Assembly: GCA_028023455.1 (NCBI GenBank)
Contig: JAQFVV010012416.1
Span: 1,295,767-1,359,766, forward strand
From: Epiperipatus broadwayi
Taxonomy: Eukaryota > Onychophora > Udeonychophora > Euonychophora > Peripatidae
Direction: 5' to 3'
Length of the DNA: 64,000 bases
The notes under the pieces were generated by a model. It ran no database searches. It was not told where the DNA came from and saw nothing but the letters and a program-made list of their open reading frames with translations. Below are positions 35,623 to 47,319 of this stretch, piece after piece (within the stretch, counting starts at the first letter, position 1; every line of letters begins with the position of its first letter). The translations under genes and the position numbers were made by a program.

Positions 35623-36012
35623 TTACTTTTCGCAGTATTATTACTTGTTTATAGAATTCTTGCTTTTACTTATGTTTGTCAGTTTTTCAAACTGTATAAA
35701 GTTATTAAATTATATAGTTATTATATATTGAATTATATGGGAACTAATTAAATGCCTCAAGGGTATTTTATTATTGATTAAAAATGCAAGTATCTTATAT
35801 CATCTATGTACCGAATATATATTTATTTTTAATGACAGTAGTTTATTTAGTATCATCTTTTAAACTATAAATATGATACATGATTTAATCTTTTCATTTT
35901 AACATAAGGTAACTTTCAATTCATTTCTCATACCCTGCTATTAAAGCCAAAAATGCTTTGGTAACTTAAATGCTAACTTTTAGAACATTTTAAGATTAAT
36001 TATAATGCTAGT

Positions 36013-36129
36013 GTCAAGCGTTGTTAGCCGAGAGGTCAGCGCAGAAGCCTTGCAAGCAAGTAGTTAGTTGCAGATGGTTGTTGCGGGTTCGCCTCCTGGC
36101 CAATGCTATGACATATGGAAAAATATATA
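36013..36129 (+). mobile_element. tRNA-derived SINE, copy 2 (with TSD)
   Basis: Full family structure: GTTGTTAGCCGAGAGGTCAG (box A region), GCCTTGCAAGCAAGTAGTT, TTGCGGGTTCGCCTCC (box B), CCAATGCTATGACATATGG and an A/TA-rich tail. Exact 12-bp target duplications TATAATGCTAGT lie at 36001-36012 and 36130-36141. No protein; mobilised in trans by a LINE. Confidence 0.9.
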
Positions 36130-36149
36130 TATAATGCTAGTTCTCATGC

Positions 36150-37230
36150 TTTTAAATAGATGGAGTTGAAATTATGAGAGAAAAAAATACTTTCTTCTTT
36201 CGATACAAAATTACTTGTATAGAATTTTGAGATTTCATAGAGAAAAGAGATGTATTTTTTTTTTTCAATCATGTTTTCATAAATTTAAAAAATTAATTTT
36301 TCATTCAGCAATAAATAATAAAATGCTATCTCTTTTATATTTCAAAATTTTAGGCCTTACGATATATATTTAATATTTTTTGCATGAAAAGATTTCAATA
36401 CTTTATGCTTTCAATATTATTATATATGTTTTATGCACATAATATTTTAAGCTTTTGGTTTAATAATACATACTTTATACATATATTTTAAGATTTCTAT
36501 TTTATATTTCATATATTGAAATATTTTCTTTCCATTTTGTAAGTTAAAAGATTCCAAGAGATAGGCTTTCCAATGCATATTATAAATTTTTTATGTTTAA
36601 AAATTTCAAAATGTGAACCTTTCAATATTATTATATATATATTTCATATAGGTCTTTGATATTATTGTGTATTTATTACATATAAATAATGTTTTGTGGT
36701 TTTTATTTTATATTTCATAAGTCGAAAGATTTTAGATTTTTACTTTTTATGTAATAGATTCCACATATAAAACTACAAAGCTAAAACATTAATATACTTT
36801 ATATTTAACTAATAGTTAAATGCAAAGTCTTGTTGAACATTATCACAATAACTAATTCCTGAAAAAATAAATATCGATACTTTTTAAGAATTCATAATTA
36901 CTTTAATATCTAAAAGAATCTTAATTTAACTGCTACTAATTAAGATGCTATTAATGCTTTAAAATATATAAAATTTTAAATTTATATTTATTCATCACTA
37001 TAAGTAAAAATATTTCTATATTTTAAGAGTAAGCAATATATTTATCTCTCCTTTACATCACATTATAGATCTAATGCAATTGAATGTTTAATATGTATGA
37101 ATGTTTGCAAAGTAAAGGTTTATTCCATTTGTTTTAATGGTTGTGTCTGAAGGCACTTTCAGTCAGTTAAGCCTAGGAATGTTGTAGTATATTTATGTAA
37201 ATGCTAATTTATTTAAATTAATGATTTACA
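36150..37230. other. Unannotated AT-rich stretch
   Basis: Repeated short phrases such as TTTTATATTTCATA.GT.GAAAGATT (about 36500-36735) suggest a decayed low-order duplication, but no element can be named. Confidence 0.4.
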
Positions 37231-37239
37231 TATTCCATT

Positions 37240-37435
37240 TTTTGGAGAATTGTACACTATTCTCTTTTTTATTAATGACATGGTTGTTGGTGGTGATAAA
37301 CCAAGCTTTTTTGACTTGGAATTTTATATCATCTCTCTCAATGCAGATGATTTTTACATTTATTATAACTTGGCTCTTCATCATTGTGGATATTTGTAAG
37401 CAAAATACTATAATTCATTTAATGGTGACATTCAT
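37240..37435 (+). pseudogene. LINE reverse-transcriptase fragment around motif C
   Basis: One plus-strand frame reads PFFGELYTILFFINDMVVGG, then SFFDLEFYIISLNADDFYIY. The pair 'FINDM ... (Y/F/N)ADD' separated by about 25 residues is the motif B'-C spacing of LINE reverse transcriptases. The usual Tyr/Phe of YADD/FADD is Asn here. A TAA follows soon after. Family uncertain (jockey/CR1-like); flanks are not readable. The longer hydrophobic frame at 37221-37439 is a shadow in another phase. Confidence 0.5.
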
Positions 37436-37551
37436 TTAGTAACGGGGATGCCATTTCTGATACACTACCATTGCAGTTTTATTGAAAGTTGTAATGAAGT
37501 AGAATGAATAAGAGGAATAAGAAATAAATGAGTCATAAGAATTGATGGTAA

Positions 37552-38831
37552 TGTTCTGATCTATCATGTCAGCCACTTGATGGCATTGATGCTAAGCAAT
37601 AACACATTGATATAATGTTCCTGGGCCAGCCATTCTATACAACTACAATGTCCATAAAATTAAGAATAAAAAATAAAAACAAAATATAAAAAATGTAAGC
37701 AGACTTTATGGGACAGTAATTAATCAGAGACTGGCTTTTGTGTGTGTGTGTCAATAAAAAAGTATGTTACTTTCCAATAGCAAATAATAATACATTGGAG
37801 ACTTTTTTGGACAGTAATTCCAACAAAATTTTACAATGAAAGTCAACTTTGACCTTTTTGGGACAGTAATTAATTTGGACAGTAATTAATCAGAGATGGG
37901 CTTCTTTTTTTTTTTGTTACTTTGCTATCTGAAAAGTTATGGTACTTTTTAAATATAAAACTAAATTACATTTTACCTCCTTTTTTTTGGACAGTAATTA
38001 ATAAGACACCATGTTGGGGGGGGGGGGTAAAATTAAATTGCACTCTTTTTGTGGGTAGCGGAGACTTATTTGGACACTAATTAATCAGAGAGGGACTTAT
38101 TTGATTTTTTTTTTTTTACATATCAGAAAAGTGGTAGTTTTTTAAGAAAAAATTAAATCACATTTTACCCTTTTTTGGACAGTAATTAATCGGACACTGC
38201 ATTTTGGGGCAAAGGAGGGAAGTAAATTTGATTGCAATTTAGCAAATAAAGTTATTAATAATTATAACAAACTATTATAATGAAATCCAACTCTGGTGTC
38301 TGGCAATTGGCAATTTTGACAGTTGGAAGAAGCCATCTTCCCTGTCTCAGATGATTTCTTGTGATACATTACTTTCATTGTGATTTTCGAAATAGTGCTG
38401 TGCTCCACCCTAAAATCCAATTTGTAATGCTAACACAGTCTTGATGGAATAGTGATGACACTGTTAAAAGTGTTAGAAGGTACCAGTAGGTCAGTTCACA
38501 TAAAACAAAAAAAGGTCAACCTGAAAAGTTAAATTATTTAGACACGATGCAGTCAACACACCATAACACGAAACGGTAGCAAAAATATACAACCCAGAAT
38601 TATGATAAAGTGCATAAAACAACCAACTATGACAGCCAATGAAGGCATTTTTCTATGCTTTTAGCATAGAAAAAAGCCACAGTGGAAGCCAGCAGCCGAG
38701 TAAACTGACTCTTTCTGTGTTTTATCATACAAAGAAAGCTATCTGCTTGGCTGCAGCCATGGAAATGGCATATTTCTAGCAATTTAACTAAAAATAGCAC
38801 TGTCAAGTGGCTGACATGATGGATCAGAACA
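37552..38831. repeat. 1.28-kb block with 29-bp terminal inverted repeats and ~8 'GGACAGTAATTAAT' motifs
   Basis: Ends 37552-37580 and 38803-38831 are inverted repeats (TGTTCTGATC.ATCATGTC then AGCCACTTGA) with one mismatch. Inside, TTGGACAGTAATTAAT or a close variant occurs at about 37709, 37811, 37861, 37878, 37988, 38072 and 38176, several followed by CAGAGA. They are spaced irregularly with T-rich and poly-G runs. At 38645-38679 a hairpin has a 15-bp stem (one mismatch) and a TTTTA loop. No transposase and no flanking duplication were seen. Possibly a non-autonomous DNA element with internal subterminal repeats. Confidence 0.6.
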
Positions 38832-38839
38832 CAACCAAA

Positions 38840-40370
38840 TTAACATAATAAAATTTTTCATTCAAATTATCTTAGTATTAATTTTATTAAAGAATGTTCT
38901 ACTTAAAATAATTTGAAGAGGTATTAACCTTAAAATATTTTTTTATCATGGCCGTCATTCTACATGAAAACATTGGCAAACTTCTGCAGTAAACATGCAT
39001 TTCAGGGACTAATTGTCCTTTCTTTCTTTGGGGATTTTTGCTGAATTGTTTTTGCTTTTGTTCTCCAATTTGAAGTTTTCAATTTATTCCATTAGTAATT
39101 CTTAGCTAATTATTTTAAATTATTTTTATCAATCCTTTTAACACAAGTAAAAATTGTAAGCAATAAAGAAATAGATTTTTATTTTATATTAGCCCTTGAT
39201 TAATGTGAGAGCAGTACAGCATATTTTTATAGGAACCCCAAATTCAAACCAATGTGATCATTGCAACCAATTTCTTTTTTCCTGACTCTGCAAGATTCTA
39301 GTTAAGCTAATTAAAATCTCAGTATTTATAATCATATAAAAAAATTACAAAAATGATAAGCAAGAGGATTAAATTTTAGTATTTTTCCTTTTTAATTAAT
39401 AAAAACAATATTGCATCAAAGTAAAATAGGTCCATAATAGTTTCTTAATTAATTTTTTTCTTAACCTCTACATATTGAAAACAATCTCTATAAATGCTAG
39501 TCCATTACAATGCACAACTTTGTTTAGATAAAAATATCTTTCTTTCTTTATTACATTAAAAATTTAGATTTTTGTCAATATCAAAACTAATTTGAATAAT
39601 CTATTTATATCAAGTTAAATTTTTTTGTAATTTTTAATAATTTATAATATTTCAAAATATTAAGAAAACATTATTGTTCAATTAATAATGATTATTCTGG
39701 GCATTATTTTAAATATTTGGATTTGTAATTTTTGTCTGTGTTTATTTTTTAAAATAAACTTTAAATATATATATATATTGTAACCCATAGCAATGGACAC
39801 AATTGAAGGTAATCAATGAGACAACAAAAAGTATGAAAGCAATAATCAAAATAATAAATATAAAACATTAAACATAAATTTCTTTACACATAATAATCCC
39901 CAAAAATAAAACTAATAAAAGTTCATATTCTTTTACCAAAACACATCCTGAAATGTAAGTTTAAACAGAAGTTTGAATGGTCAATTCATTGATTAAAAAT
40001 CTTTTTTCCCCTCCGTCTACTCAAAATGAAGAAAATAAGCTTGAAAATTAAAAATGACAAAAATCATTTTCTCTTAGATAAAGTTAATTAATTGTCCACG
40101 TGTATTCTTGTAATATTACAGTTCTTTTAATATTTAAGAAAAACAGTTTAAAACACTGTAAAAAGAAAACCCTCATTTGATAAGTGGTTTCAATTGGAAT
40201 AAATATGGATTATAATCTTTAGCTTTACTGCAGACAGCTAGATTAAATCCCAAAATATTTTATTTTTCTGAGTATGATCTTAACACAATTTTCTGTATTT
40301 CTTCTCTTTTAAAAATAACAGAATGATATACTGTTATACTAAGTATTGATTTAAATATATTTTAGCAGTT
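38840..40370. other. Unannotated AT-rich stretch
   Basis: No coding or structured repeat could be supported. Confidence 0.4.
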
Positions 40371-40371
40371 C

Positions 40372-40379
40372 CATTATAT
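40372..40379. repeat. 8-bp target duplication of hAT element (left)
   Basis: CATTATAT, exact partner at 40869-40876. Confidence 0.9.
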
Positions 40380-40868
40380 CAGGGGTGGGCAAATAGTGGC
40401 CCGAGGGCCACATGTGGCCCTCTAAGAGTTTTTATGTGGCCCACCAAGACAATCAGAAAAATCCACCTTGAACTGAGATTTCCTTCCTGTGACTGAAGGT
40501 TCGTCTCATATTTTCCACTAGGATGGCCACGTCAATATACATGTGCAGTGTAGATACTATGAGCAGTGTTTTTCCATTTGATCTGGTTAATTTCAATTTT
40601 GTCTTTGCATTAGCAAATATATACATTTCCAACTTTAGTGAAACCATGAACCCTCCGAAAAATGTAAAATCGGTGATGAATGTAATGTGTTTAATGAAGA
40701 ATGGGCAAACAAATATTTCTTTTGTAATACAGGTAATAAAGCAGTGTGTTTATTGTGTCATGAAAAAAGGTGCAGCCCTCCGCTAATCTTTGCTTCCACA
40801 AAGTAGTCCCTGATGTGGCCCTCCACCAGCCTCTGTGGCCGCTGAGCCAAAACAATTGCCCACCCCTG
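40380..40868 (+). mobile_element. hAT transposon deletion derivative with transposase N-terminus
   Basis: 489 bp starting CAGGGGTGGGCAAATAGTGG and ending with the inverse TTGCCCACCCCTG, flanked by exact 8-bp duplications CATTATAT. Subterminal GGCCACATGTGGCCC is typical of this hAT group. The interior (about 40645-40780) keeps the beginning of a transposase: MNPPK, then after a one-base shift DECNVFNEEWANKYFF and NKAVCLLCHEK, a BED-type zinc-finger N-terminus as in Charlie/GTF2IRD2-related hAT transposases. Everything between that and the right end is deleted, so it depends on an autonomous relative. Confidence 0.9.
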
Positions 40869-40876
40869 CATTATAT
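40869..40876. repeat. 8-bp target duplication of hAT element (right)
   Basis: CATTATAT. Confidence 0.9.
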
Positions 40877-41784
40877 AATGTCATAACATATAAGATGAAT
40901 AAGTTAGCAATTCAAGTTTTAAATGCTTCTTATATTGTAAGTCATTAAAAACATTTATAAAATTAGTAGGGGAAAATAACAGTTCCACTAAAGCAGAAGA
41001 TTAAATAGTTCAATTCAGGAATTGACACTATTATTTTAGAATAATATAAAAGTTTGTAAGCAAATAGAAAAATATTTCTATAATACAATAAGCAAATTCT
41101 TACATAATATACCATTGCATTGTCAATTGTTTTTATAAAGGTCAATCTTTTCCATAGATTAAAGTGAAAATTTCAGTAATATTGCAACTTTGTCTAAGCC
41201 ATTCATGTATTTTTCTTTTCTCTAATTGCTCAAATAAGTAAATATCAATGTGGCCTTTTTTCCTCCTTAGAGAGTTGACTGGTTACCTTTTTATTTCATA
41301 TTAATGTTGGTTTAAATAAAGAAAAAAATTGAAACATTTTTTATAAACAAAAATATTAACTGTTTCTTTTAGCAAAATAAAATTTTAAAATTGTTTAGTA
41401 CTTTACTGATAATTTTTCACACAAACACCACACACCTGCTCTCCCTCTCTTATATAGCAAACTCCATTTGATCAGCTGACTACTAAAATCAATCATCCAA
41501 TAAAATCAATTTCCAATCACTAAGTTTAAGTTCTATTTTTAGATTTAATTAAAAAATGACAAAAAGAAAGAAAAATAAAATATTCTAAAAATAGCAACTT
41601 AACTTATATTTAAATTTGTAATAAATATGTCTTTTAATCTAATTATTTAATAAACTAAATATTAAATAAACTTTGCATAAAATAAACTATTTCTCATATC
41701 CATTTAGTATTTATTAAGTATTAAACACAAGTCAATTCTTTAATAATTTTTAACTAAAGTAATTAAAATAATAATTATTATTAG

Positions 41785-41797
41785 CAAATTAAATATT
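41785..41797. repeat. 13-bp target duplication of ribozyme retroposon copy B (left)
   Basis: CAAATTAAATATT, exact partner at 41979-41991. Confidence 0.85.
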
Positions 41798-41978
41798 ACA
41801 TGATCACTATTTCTTATTTCCAAGGCTCCTCAAATCCACAAGCTAGAAACTAGTCTGGGAATATTGGATGAGTAGGTACTAAATGGAGATTTTATGCACA
41901 AGCCTTCCGGCATCCATTAATTAATCTGGCTTGCACTGAGTGGCACTACTGTATGAGGAGTTTAACCTGTTTTAATAA
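41798..41978 (+). mobile_element. Hammerhead-ribozyme retroposon, copy B
   Basis: 181 bp with the ribozyme sense on the plus strand: GGCTCCTCA, (core CUGA.GA lost), CCACAAGCTAGAAACTAGTC, TGGGAATATTGGATGAGTAG, then TTATGCACAAGCC, CTTGCACTGAGTGGCACTAC, TGTATGAGGAGTTTAACCTG and TTTTAATAA at the 3' end. Exact 13-bp duplications flank it. The GAAA-ACUAGU-C part is intact but a deletion removes CUGAUGA, so it cannot self-cleave. Confidence 0.85.
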
Positions 41979-41991
41979 CAAATTAAATATT
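41979..41991. repeat. 13-bp target duplication of copy B (right)
   Basis: CAAATTAAATATT. Confidence 0.85.
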
Positions 41992-41999
41992 GCAATATA

Positions 42000-42930
42000 A
42001 CATACATTCAAACACAGACAAACATGTATATCATAGGAGCTGTTTTAATTGGACAATGCTTTGTTTCTTACATAATATTATTTAATGATTTATTTAAAAT
42101 ATTTTAAGCTAACTAACTTTATAGATTTAATTGGCAACTGTTATAATTTAGATTTATTTACAATAAAAACATTTTAATAAATATTAATACATTATTTATA
42201 CTTTAAATAGCATTATTAATAAAATTTATACTTATAACAAATTATTCATATGCACTTTAAATATTATTTAATGCATTAATAAAATTATATAAGGTAGCCT
42301 TAAGGGTAATTCCTGTAGTTTTAGTTTTAAAAGATTACAAAGAATATTACTGACTTGAAATTTAAAATTTTTGGTATTCTGTGCATTTAACTACTTTAAT
42401 TAAGGCACAATTAAAATGTGTACAATATATGTATATGTGCATTGTTAGAGTTACTCATTTCCTGTTATGAATATTCAGACAATCCATTCCAATATATGTA
42501 TATTAGATTATGTATACTTACCAAATGACATAGTTGTTTTTGCAAATAAATAATATTACAAAAATTATCAAATGAAAACTAGAAAATAAGATTAAATATA
42601 AATATTGAAATTATTAAAAAAAATTTTTTTTTTTAAAAAAAAATGAAAATGAAGATTGATCGTAAAAAATGAAGAAAAATAAGTTCTTATCACATGGCTC
42701 AAATTATTAATACAGTTGAAAACATAATCAATGAAAAGGAATAAAGCTTGGATACTTTTAGTAGATATAATAAAATATTAAAAGGAAATGTGTGGTGCGC
42801 TTACTTATAGATGTAAGATGTAGCAGCTAAAAAAAAAAGCAACGCACAAAATTGGAAGTCTACATAGTGAAGAATGAAATATATATTTGAATTATTATAT
42901 AATAAAAAGTTAATGATATCTTGGAAAAAA
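42000..42930. other. Unannotated AT-rich stretch
   Basis: Nothing recognised. Confidence 0.4.
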
Positions 42931-42938
42931 ATTAAAAG

Positions 42939-43326
42939 ATGGAAATGGAGCTAAATCTGGGCTGCCCTGAAACACATTGTACTGCATCATATTATGGTGA
43001 GACCAGGACCTTTCTGTTCACTAGGCTATCCCACCATACATACTTCTATAATAAAGCATTAACAGACACTTCTTGTAGTTCAGTTTTCACACAGCACCAC
43101 AGCTCATCTGGTCATGATTGCCAACCTAAAGACCCAGTGGTTGTTTGCAGAGAGCTGCACAATCTCAAGAGAAAGACTCGATAAACAGAAAAGACTCTTG
43201 TTACAAGATCTCCAGGAAATGGAATATATAATATCTCATTTGCATAAATTTGCATCACTCTTAATCAATTTATTTATTCACAAGATGGCTATGAATATGA
43301 GGACCCTGGCCCTCAAAAGTGCTTAA
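42939..43326 (+). other. Relatively GC-rich segment with two overlapping small frames
   Basis: Two plus-strand frames overlap here (42939-43184, 81 codons; 43114-43326, 70 codons). The composition is less AT-biased than the surroundings. I recognise no domain, and the frames have no consistent splice or start context. It could be a decayed gene or repeat piece; function unknown. Confidence 0.2.
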
Positions 43327-44480
43327 CCACATACTTAGATGCAGATATTTAGTTTGTATCAATATTAATATTTCTTTGTCTTCAGCTTTGAGTGTTCGTG
43401 CGTTTTAGTGCATTTTATATTTTATACTTCGAAATAATTAGCACAAAGTCTAAACTCTTTGCTCATCTCAAATCAAAATTATAATTTGTATTCCAAAACA
43501 TTATAAAATATATAATGGATAAAATAAAGAGTGTGGTACTGAAAATAATCACACATGATGGTGATATAACTTTAAAGGTGTGTGCTTTTAACAAAATTGA
43601 AACAAAATTAAATAAAAAATTATTACAGATCACAAAATAATGCATATAAACTTTTATATGTATCAGGGCTATGAAAAGAATTGGAAGTTTTAAGTATGTC
43701 TAAAAAAGATATTATGCATACAAAAAGAGAAAGTAGTTGGATTAATTGATCCATGTGTTTATGTTTGATTAAAAACAGATTATTAAGTTTTAATAGGGTT
43801 TAAATTTTATAACTGGACTAAAAATAATTTGATAATCTCTGGTCTAATAAAAAAATAGTAATAATCATTAATGCATTTTTCTAAGCTAGGTGGTGTCAAA
43901 TTTGTGAGCACAGACAAATTAACACTTTTAAATCAAATTGTAATAATACCAAAAAAAAAAAAACGTTTGCAGAAAGAATGGTAATATTTATACTAAATAC
44001 AAACTTCTACTAATAAATATCAATAAAATGCTATAATATCAGAGAAGTTCCTTTTTTTAATTTTTAAAATTAAGATAAAATAGCGACCTATCTGTAGTAT
44101 ATACATTTTTTTAATTGAGTATTCATATAAATTTGATCTTCTTTCTATAAATATATCAAAACACCCTTAAATTTTCAAAACATTATTCTGGCTGTGTTTT
44201 AAACAAGCCATTCTTATCAATGGCTTGAAAGACATTTAATATTTCCATTAAATATCAATAACCGAATCCTTTTTTGATATTTAAATCTATATGGCAACCT
44301 CATAATACAAATCATACAAAGCTGTTTTGTTCAATTAGTACGTGTAAAATGAAATGGAAGAATGCAATAAATAGCTTTTTGAAAATATAACATAGTTTCC
44401 ACTTATTTAAAATAATTAACAGTATAAAGTAGTAATTTATTATTGTTATTTGGATTAAGACTAATCCAAAATAGTATTAA

Positions 44481-44545
44481 AGGCTCATGGCACAGTGGTA
44501 ACACATTTACATGCCATAATCTGGGTTCAAATCCAAGTTAGCTAA
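44481..44545 (+). mobile_element. tRNA-like SINE head (different family)
   Basis: GGCTCATGGCACAGTGGTAA (box A), 22 bp, then CTGGGTTCAAATCCAAG (box B) at about 44520-44536. The spacing is that of a tRNA head, but the acceptor ends do not pair, so it is a SINE or tRNA pseudogene and not a working tRNA. Confidence 0.5.
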
Positions 44546-45216
44546 TACTTGAAATTCTTTCAGTTTTCAAACAGGCTTATGTTTCTGGAAATCAACTCTT
44601 AATTAATTTATTTACTCATCCAATATTGCTCAATGCATATCTACTTAATACTAGTTAAAGAGTAAAATAAGACAAAACTGCTCAAGTCCTCTTCACACAA
44701 CAATTGACCATTAAGAACAGTAATAATAATGCTGTCTTCATTACAATTTTTCTATAGGAAATGACTGTTGGAAAAGTTATGCTCTGAAACAAACTTCTCA
44801 AGTATTTCTTACACACATACTAAAAACTTTTTACTTTTTAATCAATATATTTTATTTATATTTGTAAAATATAGTTTGAGATGTTAAGAGGGTGGCAAGC
44901 AATGACAAATCATCATCATCAGTGATAATCAAATGTTATTTGATTATAGTGCTAATGCAATTTGATTTTAAGTATAAAACATAACATATATATGTCTTGA
45001 ACATTTACATTTAGATAATGGTTGGAAATAATGGCAATCCTTATATTGCCTTTCTTTTAAAATGGTGCAGGCCATTGTTTGTATTAAGATCTGCTTGTAT
45101 TCTACATTGAATAGAATCTTGTACCATATAAACAATATCTGATAAACTATTATAAATATATTCTGTGGGTTCATCTGTTGCATGATTTGGATTATTAACA
45201 TGTAGACGTTTCGACT

Positions 45217-45795
45217 TTGATTACACAAGCCATCAACTGGGTGATGAATGGAATATAAAGATGGTTGTAGAGGTACTGAAAAAACTGATTTATAATAATG
45301 GTAAAGTTTGACCAATAGAAAAACAGATATATAAAATTGAAAAAATAAAAGTCAGAAAATCTTCAGAGTAATATCTTTTTGAAAAAAAAATCTTCCAAGC
45401 AGAAAGAAGTTTTCATGTGTCATCATATTTGTTGATACGATTTTGGTCTTTTTAGTATCTCAATGACTTCTCTGATCTTACATTGGTAGAGAGTATCACA
45501 TCTGTATAGGACACTCATGTTAGAAAAGTCAATATTGTGACCTGAATTCATAGCATGGAGTGAGAGTGCTTATGATGATGAACATTGCTTAACTGTATTC
45601 ACATGTTCATCTCTTCTAGTAATGATGCAATGATTGTTTGTGCCTACATTGGAAGCTTTACAAATACCACATGAAATTTCATAAACTTCATGAGTCTCAA
45701 GAATGACTGAATCTTTCAGACTGGTTATAATGTTACTTGACAACTATCTTTATAATATTCCATTCATCATCTAGTTGATGGCTTGTGTAATCAAG
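45217..45795 (-). mobile_element. Penelope-like element remnant flanked by inverted repeats
   Basis: On the minus strand 45440-45715 encodes, with one stop, EVYEISCGICKASNVGTNNH, ITRRDEHVN, then ALSLHAMNSGHNIDF and VLYRCDTLYQCKIREVIEIL. This is a degenerate GIY-YIG (VYE...NVG) plus the downstream H.....H pattern of Penelope-like elements. It is bracketed by inverted repeats at 45217-45268 and 45740-45795 (TTGATTACACAAGCCATCAACT with its reverse). Each repeat holds a GAUGGCUUG..UCAAGCC(g)AAA(a/c) string that resembles a hammerhead stem II followed by GAAA. PLE termini often carry such ribozymes. No RT remains. Confidence 0.6.
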
Positions 45796-45799
45796 CCAA

Positions 45800-46640
45800 A
45801 ATATCAGCATATTAATAATCAAAATCATAAACAGATGAACCTGCAAAATATATCATTTATATCTGTAGCCAATAAAAACCTTTACATCAATGTATTAAAC
45901 TATTATTCATCGAAACATCCTCAAGTTCTTTTGAGGGAAAGACTGTTGCTGTGAAGGATATTAAGTTAAGAATGACTCATAGATACTCAGTAGGATTAAA
46001 ATTAAATTACTAAGAAGACCATTCAAGATGATTTACTTCATCATCATGGTACCCAACGCAATTTTTGATTACATGCACTGCATTTAAAAATGATGATGAT
46101 AATGATAATATTATTTAGTTAGTTTTTTAAATAGTGAGTCCATATAATCAATCATCTTATTATAAAGATAAATAATGGGTGTTCAAAATATTCAAATACA
46201 ACTTCATCTTACCTATAGTTATAAAATTTGGTCATACCAATAATTAGAATATTATTCTGGAAAATGATGATGCTGTTTGGAAACAATGGTATGCATCATG
46301 GGATTGAATTTGAGTCTGCAGATAATTAAAAGTGTTTGCAAATGTAATGCATTCATTAAGAATAATGATTCTCTCAGGAAAATAATAAAATAATAAAATC
46401 ATGACAATCAGATGAGGGATCTGGTGGGTGAAGATGTTTTTCCAACTATGTGACATGTTTCTATCAGCATCAATGATATAATCATTTGTCCTAATCCTGT
46501 TACAAAGCCAACAATGTTTTTTTTTAAAAAAACTATTTTTTGTTTTTCAGCTCTGAAAACATGATGTGATAGATAATAGCTTTTTTCTCAAAAAAAAAAA
46601 GAAAGAAGCAGTTATGCTATATTATGTTATGTGATATGGC
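45800..46640. other. Unannotated stretch
   Basis: No domain or repeat was recognised. Confidence 0.4.
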
Positions 46641-46654
46641 TATTTCTTTATCCA

Positions 46655-47215
46655 AGTCAGGAATCTCTCAGCCACTATGCCCAGAAAAACCTGTTAGCCA
46701 TCTTACTTTCTTTACCAACCCCATTCTAAATTTTTCCCATGTTCTTTGCTATCCTGCTCCATCCCATTTCCACAATATTATCTTTGTCCCCCATGAGCTT
46801 TTATATTTAGATCCCCTTATCTTTTCCAAACCCAGCATAAAGACCAAGAACCCACTTTTTGTATAATCACTTTGTTTATATTTATTCTCCCACAACTTCA
46901 TTTTTGTACCCTTTCTGCTTGTAAGCATTTACATTCAATTAGCAGATGCTTAATATTTTCAATGCCTTCCTTACATAACTTGCAGATTAAATCACCCACA
47001 TGTCTCCATTTATGTGTATATTCCCTTGTTGCTAATGATCCTGTTTGAGCGTTAAACAGTAGATTACTTTCCTTGCTATTATTATAAATTAACTCAGATC
47101 CAATATTCTGTTACTTCTATATATGTTTAAATTTTTTTTACTCTCCATACTAGTTCTTCATCTCTCCAGCTCCCTATTTTTTATTAACGCATTTATTCTT
47201 CTATATGATTATCTA
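46655..47215 (-). mobile_element. LINE family 2, C-terminal CCHC region and 3' UTR, copy 2
   Basis: Minus-strand copy related to 30345-30942. The zinc knuckle is intact: VGDLICKLCKEGIENIKHLL followed by IEC, giving C-x2-C-x8-H-x4-C (about 46930-46990). An insertion of about 80 bp (about 47020-47110) relative to copy 1 interrupts the upstream frame. The 3' tail ends GGCATAGTGGCTGAGAGATTC near 46655, like the other copies. 5'-truncated. Confidence 0.7.
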
Positions 47216-47319
47216 GCTATAATAACTCTGCTGCACTCTTGTGGCATATCTAGTAACAATTTTAGTTCATTCAATATTAACTATCCCATTATATTGAAAC
47301 TGGAACTTAGTTAAAAGTA

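Noticed and set aside
37221-37439. Small hydrophobic membrane-protein-like frame
   Set aside because: Another phase of the same stretch reads FINDM..NADD, the reverse-transcriptase signature, which explains it better.
40523-40786. 87-residue frame as an independent gene
   Set aside because: It lies wholly inside the hAT deletion derivative and is a frameshifted version of the transposase N-terminus.
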